Positions 16,674-26,166 are shown, counted from the stretch's first letter. The stretch is DNA of 64,000 bases from Deltaproteobacteria bacterium (GCA_029262415.1 JAJCZL010000026.1:1-64000); one strand, 5' to 3'. Made by a program: numbers and translations. The notes: a model not told the origin generated them from the sequence alone.

Positions 16674-18317
16674 ATGAAAACCAGCGATCTTCTCGTCGCC
16701 TGTCTCGAAAACGAGGGTGTCGAGTACATCTTCGGAATCCCTGGTGAAGAGAACCTCGATTTTCTCGAATCACTGCGCAATTCCAAAATAGAGTTGGTAC
16801 TGACCCGCCACGAGCAGGCCGCGGGCTTCATGGCCGCGACGGTCGGGCGTCTCACCGGTCGTGTAGGGGTCTGCTTATCGACCCTGGGCCCCGGCGCTAC
16901 CAATTTCGTGACCAGTGCCGCCTACGCTCTGCTCGGCGGTATGCCGGTGCTGTTCATCACCGGGCAAAAGCCGATCCGCGCCGGCAAGCAGGGGCGCTTT
17001 CAGATCATCGACATCGTCGGCCTGATGGAGCCGGTTACCCAGTTCACGCGACAGATTGTGGACGGCAACAACGTGCCTAGCCTGGTGCGCGAGTGCTTCC
17101 GCGTTGCGCTCGCCGAGAAGCCGGGACCGGTGCACCTCGAGCTTCCCGAGGACATCGCCGCCGAGCAGGTCGAGCGAGAGCCGTTCGCTCTCACCACGGT
17201 GTCGCCGCCGGGTGCCAGCCAACACGCCATCCGCCGCGCAACGGAGATGATTCGCTCCGCCGAGCGGCCGCTCCTGCTCGTCGCGTCGGCCTGCAACCGT
17301 AACGACAGCGCACCGGCGCTGCGCGACTTCGTCGATCGCACCGGCATCTATTTTTTCTCAACACAGATGGGCAAGGGCGCCGTCGACGAGCGACACCCTC
17401 ACTGTCTGGGCACCGCGGCGCTGTCGGATCAAGACTACCTCCACTGCGCCATTGAACGCGCCGATCTGATCATCAACGTGGGGCACGATGTCAGCGAAAA
17501 GCCGCCTTTCATCATGCGCCGGGGTGGCCAGAGCGTCATCCACGTTTCCTATTTTCCCGCCGAGATGGACGACGTGTACTTCCCGCAACACGAGGTCATC
17601 GGCTGCACCGCCACCAACATGCGCATGCTCGCCGACGCGATTGAACCGTCCGCGAACTGGGACTTCGATTACTTCGAGCGCGTCAGGTCGGAGATCAAGA
17701 CTCATGTTTTCGCCGAGAAGGCCGATGCCGAAGGTTTCCCGAACGTGCCCCAGCGCATAGTCGCAGATCTGCGGCGCGCAATGCCGAGCGACGGAATTCT
17801 GTCCTTAGACAACGGCATGTACAAGATCTGGTTTGCCCGTAACTATCAGGCCCACGAACCGAACACGGTGTTGCTGGACAACGCGCTCGCCACCATGGGT
17901 GCCGGCCTGCCGGTGGCTATTGCGGCCAAGCTGGTGCACCCCGATCGCAAGGTGGTCGCCATCTGTGGCGACGGCGGATTCATGATGAACTCTCAAGAGA
18001 TGGAAACCGCAGTTCGGCTCGGGCTCGATCTGGTGGTGATAGTACTGCGTGACAACGGCTATGGAATGATCAAGTGGAAGCAGGCGGGTGCGCGCTTGCC
18101 CGGCTACGGGCTGGACTTCGGAAACCCGGATTTCGTCGAGTACGCCGGGAGCTATGGCGCTCAAGGTGTGCGGATCGAGCGGACCGGCCAACTCGAAGAA
18201 GAACTGCAGCGCGCTTTCGTGGAGGGAGGCGTTCAGCTCATCGAGGTGCCCGTAGACTACTCGGAAAACGAGGCCGTGTTTCTCGAAGCACTCAACGAGA
18301 AGACTTGCCTCTTGTAG
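16674..18317 (+). CDS. Thiamine-diphosphate enzyme, acetolactate synthase large-subunit type
   Basis: 547 residues of the ThDP-dependent decarboxylase/synthase family. The catalytic glutamate is in TRHEQAAGFMA, the substrate-side segment is TLGPGATNFVTSAAYA, and the cofactor motif GDGGFMMNSQEMETAVRLGL continues to the DNGYGMI asparagine. No small subunit or other ilv gene is adjacent. Instead an aldehyde dehydrogenase follows 26 nt downstream, a pairing I know from several proteobacteria in which the pair acts in catabolism. The product could be acetolactate or an aldehyde passed to the dehydrogenase. Start is the ATG in ACATTATGAAAACC. Confidence 0.85.
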   Translation: MKTSDLLVACLENEGVEYIFGIPGEENLDFLESLRNSKIELVLTRHEQAAGFMAATVGRLTGRVGVCLSTLGPGATNFVTSAAYALLGGMPVLFITGQKPIRAGKQGRFQIIDIVGLMEPVTQFTRQIVDGNNVPSLVRECFRVALAEKPGPVHLELPEDIAAEQVEREPFALTTVSPPGASQHAIRRATEMIRSAERPLLLVASACNRNDSAPALRDFVDRTGIYFFSTQMGKGAVDERHPHCLGTAALSDQDYLHCAIERADLIINVGHDVSEKPPFIMRRGGQSVIHVSYFPAEMDDVYFPQHEVIGCTATNMRMLADAIEPSANWDFDYFERVRSEIKTHVFAEKADAEGFPNVPQRIVADLRRAMPSDGILSLDNGMYKIWFARNYQAHEPNTVLLDNALATMGAGLPVAIAAKLVHPDRKVVAICGDGGFMMNSQEMETAVRLGLDLVVIVLRDNGYGMIKWKQAGARLPGYGLDFGNPDFVEYAGSYGAQGVRIERTGQLEEELQRAFVEGGVQLIEVPVDYSENEAVFLEALNEKTCLL

Positions 18318-18343
18318 GTTCGGTCGCCACCAATGGGATACCC

Positions 18344-19747
18344 ATGACTACTGACAATCAGACATTCGACGTGAGGAGCCCGTTTGACGAGGCGCTCATT
18401 CAGACCTTTCCGTTTATGGACGAAGAGACAGCCGCTGCTGCTTTAGAGAAGGCGCACGAAATATACCGCGAGCGCGACGGCTGGCTGAGCGCGTCGACGC
18501 GTATCCAAATCTTGGAGCGGTTTGCATCGCTGGTTGAGGCACGCGCCGACGCGTTGGCCCGCCAGGCGGCGTTGGAGGGAGGTAAGCCGCTGAAGGATTC
18601 TACCGTCGAGATCGAGCGTGCAGTCAACGGCGTCAGGGTTGCAATCGCAGAGATCGGTCGTCTCTGCGGAACCGAGATCACGATGGGCCTGACGGCGTCA
18701 TCGGCGCAGCGCTTCGCTCACACCTACCGCGAGCCGCGCGGCGTGGTGCTCGCTATCAGCGCTTTCAACCATCCCTTCAACCTCATCATCCATCAGGTCA
18801 TCACCGCAGTTGCCGCCGGCTGCCCGGTGCTGGTCAAGCCCGCGCGGACCACGCCGATGTCGTGCAAGAGCGTGGTTGATCTGCTTATCGAAGCAGGTCT
18901 GCCGGCAGGTTGGTGTCAGCTGCTACTGTGTGAGACCGACGTCACCGAGAAGCTGGTTGCCGATCGGCGTGTTTCTTTTCTGACCTTCATCGGATCTGCC
19001 CGTGTGGGTTGGTATCTGCGCTCCAAGCTCGCTCCAGGCGCGGCCTGCTCGCTCGAGCACGGCGGCGTGGCCCCGGTCATAGTTGATGCCAGCGCCGACA
19101 TCGACGCGAGCATCCCGCTGCTCACACGCGGCGGCTTCTACCACGCCGGCCAAGTTTGTGTTTCGGTGCAGAGGATCTACCTACAGCGGACCATCGCGGA
19201 GCAGTTCGCCGGCAAGTTCGTCGATGCCGTAGGCGGTCTGCACACCGGCGACCCGCTCGACACGAGCACCGACGTCGGCCCGCTCATCAACAGAGGAGAG
19301 GTGGACAGGGTGGATTCGTGGGTCGTAGAGGCGGTCCACGGCGGCGCCGAGTTGCTCTGCGGAGGCTACAAGCTGTCCGAGACGACCTACGCGCCCACGG
19401 TCTTGCTCAATCCACCCGACAACGTGCGAGTATCGCAGCAGGAAATCTTCGGCCCTGTCGTCGCGCTGTACACCTACGACGACATCGACGACGCGATCAG
19501 TCGAGCAAACGCGCCCGACTTGTTCTTCCAAGCGTCGATCTTTACGCGCGACCTCGACACTGCACTCTTCGCCTCGCGGCGGCTGAACGGCATGGCGGTA
19601 ATGGTCAACGACCACCCCGCCTTCCGCGTCGATTGGATGCCCTTCGGAGGCCACCGCCAGTCGGGCCTCGGGCTCGGTGGCATTGGTTACACCATGCGCG
19701 ACATGACGCTGGAGCGCATGGTGGTGTTCCACTCCAAGGTGCTCTGA
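18344..19747 (+). CDS. NAD(P)-dependent aldehyde dehydrogenase
   Basis: 467 residues. Motifs in order: cofactor loop SAFNHPFNLIIHQ, KPARTTPMS, FIGSARVGWYLR, the catalytic-glutamate region SLEHGGVAPVIV, the catalytic cysteine in HAGQVCVSVQRIY, and the C-terminal QEIFGPVV and FGGHRQSGLG. This order and spacing are standard for the superfamily; EHGG replaces the usual ELGG. Reading frames that begin at 18074 overlap the upstream gene, so the ATG at 18344 is chosen. Close spacing suggests co-transcription with the ThDP enzyme and a shared substrate, an aldehyde released by decarboxylation. Confidence 0.9.
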   Translation: MTTDNQTFDVRSPFDEALIQTFPFMDEETAAAALEKAHEIYRERDGWLSASTRIQILERFASLVEARADALARQAALEGGKPLKDSTVEIERAVNGVRVAIAEIGRLCGTEITMGLTASSAQRFAHTYREPRGVVLAISAFNHPFNLIIHQVITAVAAGCPVLVKPARTTPMSCKSVVDLLIEAGLPAGWCQLLLCETDVTEKLVADRRVSFLTFIGSARVGWYLRSKLAPGAACSLEHGGVAPVIVDASADIDASIPLLTRGGFYHAGQVCVSVQRIYLQRTIAEQFAGKFVDAVGGLHTGDPLDTSTDVGPLINRGEVDRVDSWVVEAVHGGAELLCGGYKLSETTYAPTVLLNPPDNVRVSQQEIFGPVVALYTYDDIDDAISRANAPDLFFQASIFTRDLDTALFASRRLNGMAVMVNDHPAFRVDWMPFGGHRQSGLGLGGIGYTMRDMTLERMVVFHSKVL

Positions 19748-19791
19748 GGCCGGTTGGGACTCAGCCGTGGCGCGCGAGCTTTCCCACCAAA

Positions 19792-21084
19792 TTAAGGAAA
19801 CACTCCGCGCGCCTTCTTAGCCCTTGCGACGCGGCCGATTCCGAGCATCAACGCGGCGGTTCGTAGGCTGACCCCTTGCACTTGAGACGTGGTCCAGACT
19901 TCGTCGAAGGCTCGGCCCATGAGTTCGCCGAGACGCTTGCTGACCTCGTCTGCGGTCCATAGTAACTGCGCCAACCCTTGCACCCATTCGAAGTAGGAGA
20001 CCGTAACTCCACCGGCATTGGCGAGAATGTCGGGTACCACCAGGATGCCGCGGTCTTGCAGAATCGCGTCGGCTTCGAGCGAGGTTGGGCCGTTTGCACC
20101 CTCGACGACCATTTTGCAGTCCAAGCGTGGCGCGTTTCTCTCATGGATCTGGTTCTGGATCGCAGCAGGGATCAAGATGTCGCACGGCTGTTCCAGCAGT
20201 TCTTCGTTGGTTACGGTTTCCGAATCAGGGAACCCGTCCAATGTGCCGTTCTCGGAAATCCACTCGTCGGTCTTGGCCGGGTCGAGGCCCTCGGGATTGT
20301 AAATGCCGCCGCTGATATCGGCTAGACCAACAACTTTGGCCCCAGTGTTGTGGGCGATACGTGCGGCTGTCGCACCGACGTTGCCGTAGCCCTGTACGAT
20401 GACCCTGGTGGCGTCAAATGCGGTGCCGACTTGTCGGCACGCGGCCTCGGCGCACGTGATGACACCGCGTCCGGTCGCTTCGCGGCGGCCTTGCGAGCCA
20501 CCCAGTTCGATAGGTTTGCCGGTAACCACGCCGGGGACGGTATGGCCGACCTGTTGAGAGTACGTGTCCATGATCCACGCCATGACTTGCTCATCGGTGC
20601 CCAGGTCGGGCGCCATGATATCGCGGTCTTCTCCGATCACGTTGATGATCTCGGAGGTGTAGCGCCTGGTGATACGCTGCTTCTCGGCGCGCGACAGAGG
20701 AACCGGATCGACACGCACACCGCCTTTGGCACCTCCGAACGGCAGCCCTATGATCGCGCACTTCCATGACATCCAGATCGCGAGCGCGGTAACCTCGCCA
20801 AGATCGACATTGATGTCGTAGCGGAGCCCGCCCTTGGTCGGACCCATGGTGAGCACGTGCTGCACACGGTATCCGAACACCGTTTCAACAGTCGAGTAGT
20901 CGTCGCGGCGAAACGGAAACGAAACCACGTGTGCACGCTGGGGCGTGCGCAAGCGTTCCCAGATGTTCGGGTCCAGGCACATCAACTCTGCCGTGTTGTC
21001 GAGTTGGGTTACCGCCAATTTGTACATCGGGGTATCCCATTCGATGTCCTGCTCGGCGGTCAGCTTTCTGTTGTTCGTGCCCAT
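19792..21084 (-). CDS. gdhA: Glutamate dehydrogenase (Glu/Leu/Phe/Val family)
   Basis: A 430-residue hexameric-type dehydrogenase interconverting glutamate with 2-oxoglutarate and ammonia. The catalytic lysine segment is LPFGGAKGGVRVDP, preceded by KGGLRYDINVDLGEV. The nucleotide-binding fold has VIVQGYGNVGATAARIA, and the region around PCDILIPAAIQNQI holds further conserved residues. The length matches bacterial NAD-type GDH of 410-430 residues. Convergent with the aldehyde dehydrogenase, and its start faces the P450 gene. Specificity within the Glu/Leu/Val family is not certain, but the overall sequence fits GDH best. Confidence 0.9.
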   Translation of the reverse strand: MGTNNRKLTAEQDIEWDTPMYKLAVTQLDNTAELMCLDPNIWERLRTPQRAHVVSFPFRRDDYSTVETVFGYRVQHVLTMGPTKGGLRYDINVDLGEVTALAIWMSWKCAIIGLPFGGAKGGVRVDPVPLSRAEKQRITRRYTSEIINVIGEDRDIMAPDLGTDEQVMAWIMDTYSQQVGHTVPGVVTGKPIELGGSQGRREATGRGVITCAEAACRQVGTAFDATRVIVQGYGNVGATAARIAHNTGAKVVGLADISGGIYNPEGLDPAKTDEWISENGTLDGFPDSETVTNEELLEQPCDILIPAAIQNQIHERNAPRLDCKMVVEGANGPTSLEADAILQDRGILVVPDILANAGGVTVSYFEWVQGLAQLLWTADEVSKRLGELMGRAFDEVWTTSQVQGVSLRTAALMLGIGRVARAKKARGVFP

Positions 21085-21335
21085 GGCTCCCCGTCTACGC
21101 CCGGGGGTCGTGTTGTCAACTGGAACGATCCCCCGCAGATTCGGAGGATCGAGCTCGTCTCACAAGACTGGGCCGGGCAACGCGGAAAAATTCCAGCTAC
21201 TCAGTGTGTGCCTGACGACTCAGCTCACGCTCGCCCTTGACGAGGGCTTGGCGTGACGAAAGAGTGGGGACGCTGCGACCGTGTGCCGGCCACTCGCTTG
21301 GCCCGGTGGTTGGTGATCGCGCCGGAGGTTTGAAC

Positions 21336-22613
21336 GTGGAGCCCGACACTGTTTTTTCTCGACATGCCGCCGCTTTGCAAAACGCGCGTTCGCGAGCTGA
21401 AAACCTACCACTTGACCAAATCGACGTTGCCGATCGCGACCTCCATTGGAGCGATACGGCTTTGCCTTACTTCGAACGTCTGCGTCGCGATGATCCAATC
21501 CACTACTGTCCCGAGAGCGAATTCGGCCCCTATTGGTCGATCACGCGCTTCGAGGACATCCGCAAGATTGAATTGGATTGGCAGCACTTCTCGTCTGAGC
21601 CTAACATCGCGTTGTTTGAGCCGGGTGGCGGCGAAATGGAACTGCTGCCGATGTTTATTGCGATGGATCCGCCGAAACATTCGGTGCAGCGAAAAGCGGT
21701 GCGCCCGGCCGTTTCTCCCAAGCACGTTCGTAAGCTCGAGGGAATGATTCGTGGACGTGCCGTACGGGTTCTCGACGAACTGCCGGTTGGCGAAGAATTC
21801 GACTGGGTCGAGCGCGTATCGATCGAGCTGACAACGCAGATGCTGGCTACGCTTTTCGGATTCCCTTTCGAGCAACGACGCAAGCTGACCCGCTGGTCGG
21901 ACGTTGCGACCACCATGCCCGGAGACGGGATCATCGACTCGTGGGGTCAGAGGAAAACTGAACTCGATGAATGCCTCGGTACGTTCCTTGATCTGTGGGA
22001 CGCGCGTTCGCGCGAAGAACCGGCATTCGATCTGATCTCAATGCTCGTTCATGCCCCTGCGACCAACGATATGAACACCAGGCCACTTGAGTACCTAGGA
22101 AACCTGGTGTTGTTGATCGTGGGCGGTAACGATACGACGCGCAACTCGATGACGGGCGGCGTGCTTGCGCTCAATCAGTTCCCTGGCGAGTACGACAAGC
22201 TTCGCGCGAACCCCGATCTGATTCCTAATATGGTTTCCGAAATGATCCGTTGGCAGACCCCGCTGCCTCATATGCGTCGTACGGTTACCGAGGACGTCGA
22301 ATACGGTGGTCGCAGTTTCCACGCGGGCGATAAGGTCGCGCTTTGGTATTTATCTGCCAATCGCGACGAAGACGTTTTCCCGGACGGCGACACCCTACGA
22401 ATCGACCGACCAAACGCCGGCGAGCAACTCGCGTTCGGGACGGGGATACACCACTGCGTCGGCGCGCACCTCGGACGGTTACAGTTGCAGGTGTTATGGG
22501 AAGAGATCATGGCTCGATTCGACCGTATCGAAGTCATGGCCGAGCCGACTCGGGTGCGGTCGAACTTCGTCCGTGGCTACACCGAACTCCCGGTGCGACT
22601 ACATCCACGCTGA
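21336..22613 (+). CDS. Cytochrome P450
   Basis: A 425-residue soluble P450 monooxygenase. The I-helix oxygen-activation motif is VGGNDTTRN, the K-helix ExxR is EMIR, and the heme-thiolate loop is FGTGIHHCVGAHLGR. The GTG at 21336 is chosen because GGAGG (21324-21328) sits 7 nt upstream; the ORF open further upstream has no start signal. The sequence resembles actinobacterial and proteobacterial CYP125/CYP153/CYP107-like groups acting on steroids, alkyl chains or terpenes, but the substrate cannot be read. No ferredoxin or ferredoxin reductase is adjacent, so electron partners must be encoded elsewhere. Confidence 0.92.
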   Translation: MEPDTVFSRHAAALQNARSRAENLPLDQIDVADRDLHWSDTALPYFERLRRDDPIHYCPESEFGPYWSITRFEDIRKIELDWQHFSSEPNIALFEPGGGEMELLPMFIAMDPPKHSVQRKAVRPAVSPKHVRKLEGMIRGRAVRVLDELPVGEEFDWVERVSIELTTQMLATLFGFPFEQRRKLTRWSDVATTMPGDGIIDSWGQRKTELDECLGTFLDLWDARSREEPAFDLISMLVHAPATNDMNTRPLEYLGNLVLLIVGGNDTTRNSMTGGVLALNQFPGEYDKLRANPDLIPNMVSEMIRWQTPLPHMRRTVTEDVEYGGRSFHAGDKVALWYLSANRDEDVFPDGDTLRIDRPNAGEQLAFGTGIHHCVGAHLGRLQLQVLWEEIMARFDRIEVMAEPTRVRSNFVRGYTELPVRLHPR

Positions 22614-22671
22614 TCGATTTCCCGGCGATCCATAGCGGCGATCTACACCGAGGCTTCGGCGTGTGCAGCCG

Positions 22672-22995
22672 TTACTTCTTTGAGAGTGTCGCCGCGAACA
22701 TGTCGAGAGTCTTTTCGGCTTCCGGTGGCCCGTCGATGGTAAGCACGAGTCCTTGCTCGGGCAGGCTGAGTCTAAAGTTCAGAAACCCGCAGCACTGACG
22801 CTCCAGGCTGATGAACTTCTCAACGGTTGCCCGAAGCTCACGAGTGGGAGGGAACGTCACCCGAAGTCCTGACTCCAGCTTGGTGACGTCGACGATGTGA
22901 GGCAGGAGAGACTTACGTACCGCCGCCCGGCGTTCTTGAAGCTCTTGGTCCGATAAGGAACATGCGATTTCTGCTGCTTCCGAGTTCTCTGCCAT
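22672..22995 (-). CDS. Conserved hypothetical with CC motif (possible metal-linked protein)
   Basis: A 107-residue soluble protein. The N-terminal IACSLSDQELQERRAAV and the central FISLERQCCGFLNFRLSLP followed by GLVLTIDGPPEAEKTLDMF define a small family I have seen near mercury or other heavy-metal resistance genes. The vicinal cysteines could bind a thiophilic metal. No metal-resistance gene is adjacent here, so that role is only suggested by family context. Convergent with the P450 gene, stop codons 58 nt apart. Confidence 0.7.
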   Translation of the reverse strand: MAENSEAAEIACSLSDQELQERRAAVRKSLLPHIVDVTKLESGLRVTFPPTRELRATVEKFISLERQCCGFLNFRLSLPEQGLVLTIDGPPEAEKTLDMFAATLSKK

Positions 22996-23216
22996 AGGCT
23001 CGTCTCCGCTAACGTTAGAGGGTCTGGGGACCTTAGCATTTAAAGCTTAGTTTAGGTCAAGAGTTTTCTCGACCGTCGGTCCGGCCCAAGCCGCAGTGAT
23101 CGATGCTGCGAGCCTTCGTCTCTCTCGTTAGTCTCTGCGTCGCGAATTGCGCTAGTATCGAAAACTGTGCAGCCGTCCGTCACCACCTTTGTTGCCGACC
23201 TTGCGCCTCTCCGCTG

Positions 23217-24101
23217 ATGGTTCGACGTATCGCAATAACCGGTGCCACCGGCTTCTTGGGTGTGACGCTCGCGCGGCACTTTGCTGCCGACGAGCGCTGG
23301 CGTGTTCGACTACTCGCGAGACGCTCGCCGCCGCCGATCGATTCGGTGCACCCGATCGAAGCTCAACCCTACAATCTCGAGCAACCGGTTGACGCGTCCA
23401 TGCTGGGTGGCTGCGATGTCATCGTCCATTGCGCCCACGATTTGACTGCTCGTGCCCGCGGCGTCGAAAATAACGTCAATTACAGCGCCGCGCAGGCGCT
23501 CATCCAGGCCAACGAGGACGGTCCGCGCGCGCGCTTGATCTTCGTCTCGACACTATCCGCACATGAAGATAGCCAGTCAGAGTACGGGCGCGTAAAGTAC
23601 GCGACCGAGCAACTCATCGATTGCGAGCGGCATACAGTCCTTCGACCCGGGCTAATCATCGGCGACGGGGGGTTGTTTCGACGTATGCTGACCCAGCTGC
23701 AGAGTGCGCCTTGCGTGCCCCTGTTCTACTTCGGTCGACGAAACCTACAGACCATCTGGATCGGCGATCTGGTAAAGGCGATTGAATTGGTGATCGCTAA
23801 ACGCGCCGACGGCCTGATTCCCTTGTGTCACCCTGAGCCGGTTGGGCTAGGCGACTTCTACGCTTCGTTGCTGGTATTTCTCAACCGTCGTGTGCCGCTG
23901 ATTCCACTGCCCGGCGAACCGTTTTACTGGTCGCTGCGTGTCGCCGAGGCGATTGGATTGCGCCTGCCGTTCAGTTCCGACAACGTTCTCGGCGTGAAGC
24001 ACCTGCGATGCGTAAACCCGCGTTCGGCGTTGGACCGGCTTGGACTCGACGTCTCTGATCTCCAAACCAGTCTCCAACGCCTTGCTGCAGCCCGCACGTG
24101 A
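23217..24101 (+). CDS. NAD(P)-dependent epimerase/dehydratase-like protein
   Basis: A 294-residue atypical/extended short-chain dehydrogenase. The Rossmann motif ITGATGFLGVTLARHFA starts at residue 6 and the YxxxK site is probably YGRVKYATEQL. The CDVIVHCAHD and LRPGLIIGDGG segments are typical of nucleotide-sugar epimerase-like proteins. The ATG at 23217 directly precedes the Rossmann motif; the longer frame adds a Cys-rich leader without family support. It is followed 13 nt later by a small membrane protein and then a GMC-type oxidoreductase, a three-gene unit that probably modifies a sugar or a lipid-linked glycan. Confidence 0.82.
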   Translation: MVRRIAITGATGFLGVTLARHFAADERWRVRLLARRSPPPIDSVHPIEAQPYNLEQPVDASMLGGCDVIVHCAHDLTARARGVENNVNYSAAQALIQANEDGPRARLIFVSTLSAHEDSQSEYGRVKYATEQLIDCERHTVLRPGLIIGDGGLFRRMLTQLQSAPCVPLFYFGRRNLQTIWIGDLVKAIELVIAKRADGLIPLCHPEPVGLGDFYASLLVFLNRRVPLIPLPGEPFYWSLRVAEAIGLRLPFSSDNVLGVKHLRCVNPRSALDRLGLDVSDLQTSLQRLAAART

Positions 24102-24114
24102 GCAAGGCCAGTAC

Positions 24115-24522
24115 ATGACGGATACCCAGCGTGAGGCACCCATCTTGAGCACCTACCTGCTCGGTCGAACCTGCGATGCGGCGACGTCGATACTATATGA
24201 GCAGGCGCTCGGCGCGCGCGGCGTCGTGATGACCGAAGCGCAAGCCAAACTGTGGGCACGCGTATTGCGACAGCCGCGCCTGCTGCCGTTCGTCGATGCC
24301 GGGCTTGCACTGCTCGACCGCTACAACCCGCTGAGGCAGCGAATCTTCATCATGTCGGCAGTACTCGAGGTACGTCCCGAGTTTGCAGGTGAGTTCTTAC
24401 CACGGCGTTATCGATGGCATGAGATCGGCGTGCTGATGCTCGGCGGATGTAGCGCAGTGCTGCACAGTCTTGCGGGCGTGTGCCTGGTGCGGGTGTTGTT
24501 CCGTGACAGTTATGGACGCTGA
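24115..24522 (+). CDS. Small membrane-associated hypothetical protein
   Basis: 135 residues, not recognised. One or two hydrophobic helices at the C-terminal end (EIGVLMLGGCSAVLHSLAGVCLVRVLF) suggest membrane association. The N-terminal half is charged with conserved-looking RLLPFVDAGLALLDRYNPLRQR. The ATG at 24115 is placed 13 nt after the epimerase stop; upstream codons would overlap that gene. The C-terminus overlaps the next gene by 11 nt, so translation of the three genes is coupled. It may tether the two enzymes to the membrane, which is speculation from the gene order. Confidence 0.65.
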   Translation: MTDTQREAPILSTYLLGRTCDAATSILYEQALGARGVVMTEAQAKLWARVLRQPRLLPFVDAGLALLDRYNPLRQRIFIMSAVLEVRPEFAGEFLPRRYRWHEIGVLMLGGCSAVLHSLAGVCLVRVLFRDSYGR

Positions 24523-26107
24523 AATCATCGTCGTCGGTTCCGGTGCTTCTGCGGTTCACGCGGCGCAAACGCTGGTCGAGGAGGGTCGAGAGGTTCTCAT
24601 GCTCGACGTCGGCGTCGCAGCGCGTGACGACGTACCCGCGCCGCCGCTGGAAACATTCTGCAACCTCAGGAAACGCGATGCCGACCAACACGGCTACATC
24701 CTTGGACCGCGTTTCGAATCGCTGAGCTGGGGTCCGACCAAGGCGGGTGCGCAGGTGACGCCGGCGCGGCGCTATATGCTTGCGCGCGTCGGCGAGTTGA
24801 CCCCGCTTAGATCCGAGAACTTCGTGCCATTCGAGAGTTTGGCTCACGGCGGCCTCGGAGTGGGGTGGGGCGCCGGTAGTTTTTGCTTCACCGAGCAGGA
24901 ACTGTCGGCCGCAGGGCTGGATCCTCAAGCGATCGCGCATTCCTATGCCACTGTCGCCGCGCGTATCGGCGTCTCTAGGCCCGACGATTCGCTCATTGAC
25001 GAGTGCGCGTCGGCGATAGGTCAATTCGAAGAGCCGCTCAGGCCGAGTCGCTGTATCGCCGACTTGCTCGGCCGTTTTCAGCGCCGCCGGCAGCGACTGA
25101 CCAAGCGTGGTTTCAAGGTTGGCCGCACGCCGCTTGCGATGCTGTCGCGCGATCGTGGAGCGCGTCGTGCGCATGCCTACCGCGAGATGGAGTTCTATTG
25201 CGACGAGGAACGTTCGGTGTACCGCCCATGGATGACGCTGGATGAGTTGCAGCGGATGCCGCGGTTCCGCTACCAGCGCGGAGTACTTGTCGAGTGTTTC
25301 GAGAATTTGCACGACCAGGTGGTAGTCAGCGCTCGGTCGGCAGGCGACCGGCAACCTCTGCAGTTTCGCAGCAAGCGGTTGGTTTTGTGCGCCGGCGTGC
25401 TCGGTACCGCGCGCATTTTTCTGCGCTCCAATCCCGAGATCCGAGAACTGCCGCTGCTTTGCAACCCGTACTCCTACGTGCCGACGCTGGCTTGGCGCAA
25501 CCTGGGACGGGAGGTCGAAGAGCGCCAGCTGTCTCTCGCGCAACTCTCGGTGCTGTACGATCCGGATGGGACCGGTGCCAATGTGTCGATGGCCTCGGCC
25601 TACACCTACCGATCGCTCATGCTGTTTCGGCTGATTAAGGAGGCGCCGCTTGATTTGGCCTATTCGAGGCGGCTATTTCAGTTTCTGCAAAGTGCGCTGG
25701 TGATATTCGGCGTGCACCACCCCGACGGCTTCGACGGGGGTCGCAGCCTGCGGCTCGCAAACGGGGGGCGAGGGCTCGAAGTCGATTTCCACTACAGCGC
25801 TGCGCAAGAGGCGAGGAGTAAAACGCGTGACCGCGCGTTCCGAAAGCTGATTCGCGCGCTGGGATGCATCCCGCTCGCCTCTCTCAAGCCTGCGGCGGGC
25901 GCGAGCATTCACTACGGCGGCGCATTGGCGGTGAGCGAGCACCAAGATCCCCGGCGTACCCAGCAAAGCGGTCGCCTGTGGGGTGCCCCCAACGTTTACG
26001 TTGCCGACGGCTCGCTGCTCGGCTACCTGCCGGCTAAGGGAGTCACCCTTACATTGATGGCGATCGGAGACCGTGTTGCCCGCCACGTTGCGCGTTCGTT
26101 GGGGTGA
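24512..26107 (+). CDS. GMC-type FAD oxidoreductase
   Basis: A 531-residue flavoprotein. The ADP-binding motif is IIVVGSGASAVHAAQTL at the N-terminus, and the C-terminus has the GMC signature NVYVADGSLLGYLPAKGVTLTLMAIGDRVA. A histidine in SIHYGGAL lies near the C-terminal catalytic position, and GGLGVGWGAGSF is a flavin-contact loop. It is distantly related to cholesterol/glucose oxidases and more like the GMC proteins found in polysaccharide clusters. The ATG at 24512 is inside the preceding gene, giving an 11-nt overlap. The electron acceptor and substrate are unknown. Confidence 0.82.
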   Translation: MDAEIIVVGSGASAVHAAQTLVEEGREVLMLDVGVAARDDVPAPPLETFCNLRKRDADQHGYILGPRFESLSWGPTKAGAQVTPARRYMLARVGELTPLRSENFVPFESLAHGGLGVGWGAGSFCFTEQELSAAGLDPQAIAHSYATVAARIGVSRPDDSLIDECASAIGQFEEPLRPSRCIADLLGRFQRRRQRLTKRGFKVGRTPLAMLSRDRGARRAHAYREMEFYCDEERSVYRPWMTLDELQRMPRFRYQRGVLVECFENLHDQVVVSARSAGDRQPLQFRSKRLVLCAGVLGTARIFLRSNPEIRELPLLCNPYSYVPTLAWRNLGREVEERQLSLAQLSVLYDPDGTGANVSMASAYTYRSLMLFRLIKEAPLDLAYSRRLFQFLQSALVIFGVHHPDGFDGGRSLRLANGGRGLEVDFHYSAAQEARSKTRDRAFRKLIRALGCIPLASLKPAAGASIHYGGALAVSEHQDPRRTQQSGRLWGAPNVYVADGSLLGYLPAKGVTLTLMAIGDRVARHVARSLG

Positions 26108-26146
26108 ACACGCACGACCCGGTTACCGTACTGTCCTCACTGTCCA

Positions 26147-26166
26147 CGAGAATCATCCGATTCTCG
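26147..26166 (+). terminator. Possible terminator after the GMC oxidoreductase gene
   Basis: An 8-bp perfect inverted repeat (CGAGAATC at 26147-26154, GATTCTCG at 26159-26166) with a 4-nt ATCC loop, followed by GTTTCT. It lies 39 nt past the stop codon at 26107. The T-run is short, so efficiency is uncertain. Confidence 0.42.

Noticed and set aside
19156-19866. A 236-residue plus-strand frame within the aldehyde dehydrogenase and gdhA region
   Set aside because: Out of frame with the aldehyde dehydrogenase, Arg/Ala-rich, and crosses the convergent stop codons.
24350-25543. A 397-residue minus-strand open frame opposite the GMC oxidoreductase
   Set aside because: Composition typical of the antisense of GC-rich genes; the plus strand encodes clear FAD and GMC motifs in the right order.
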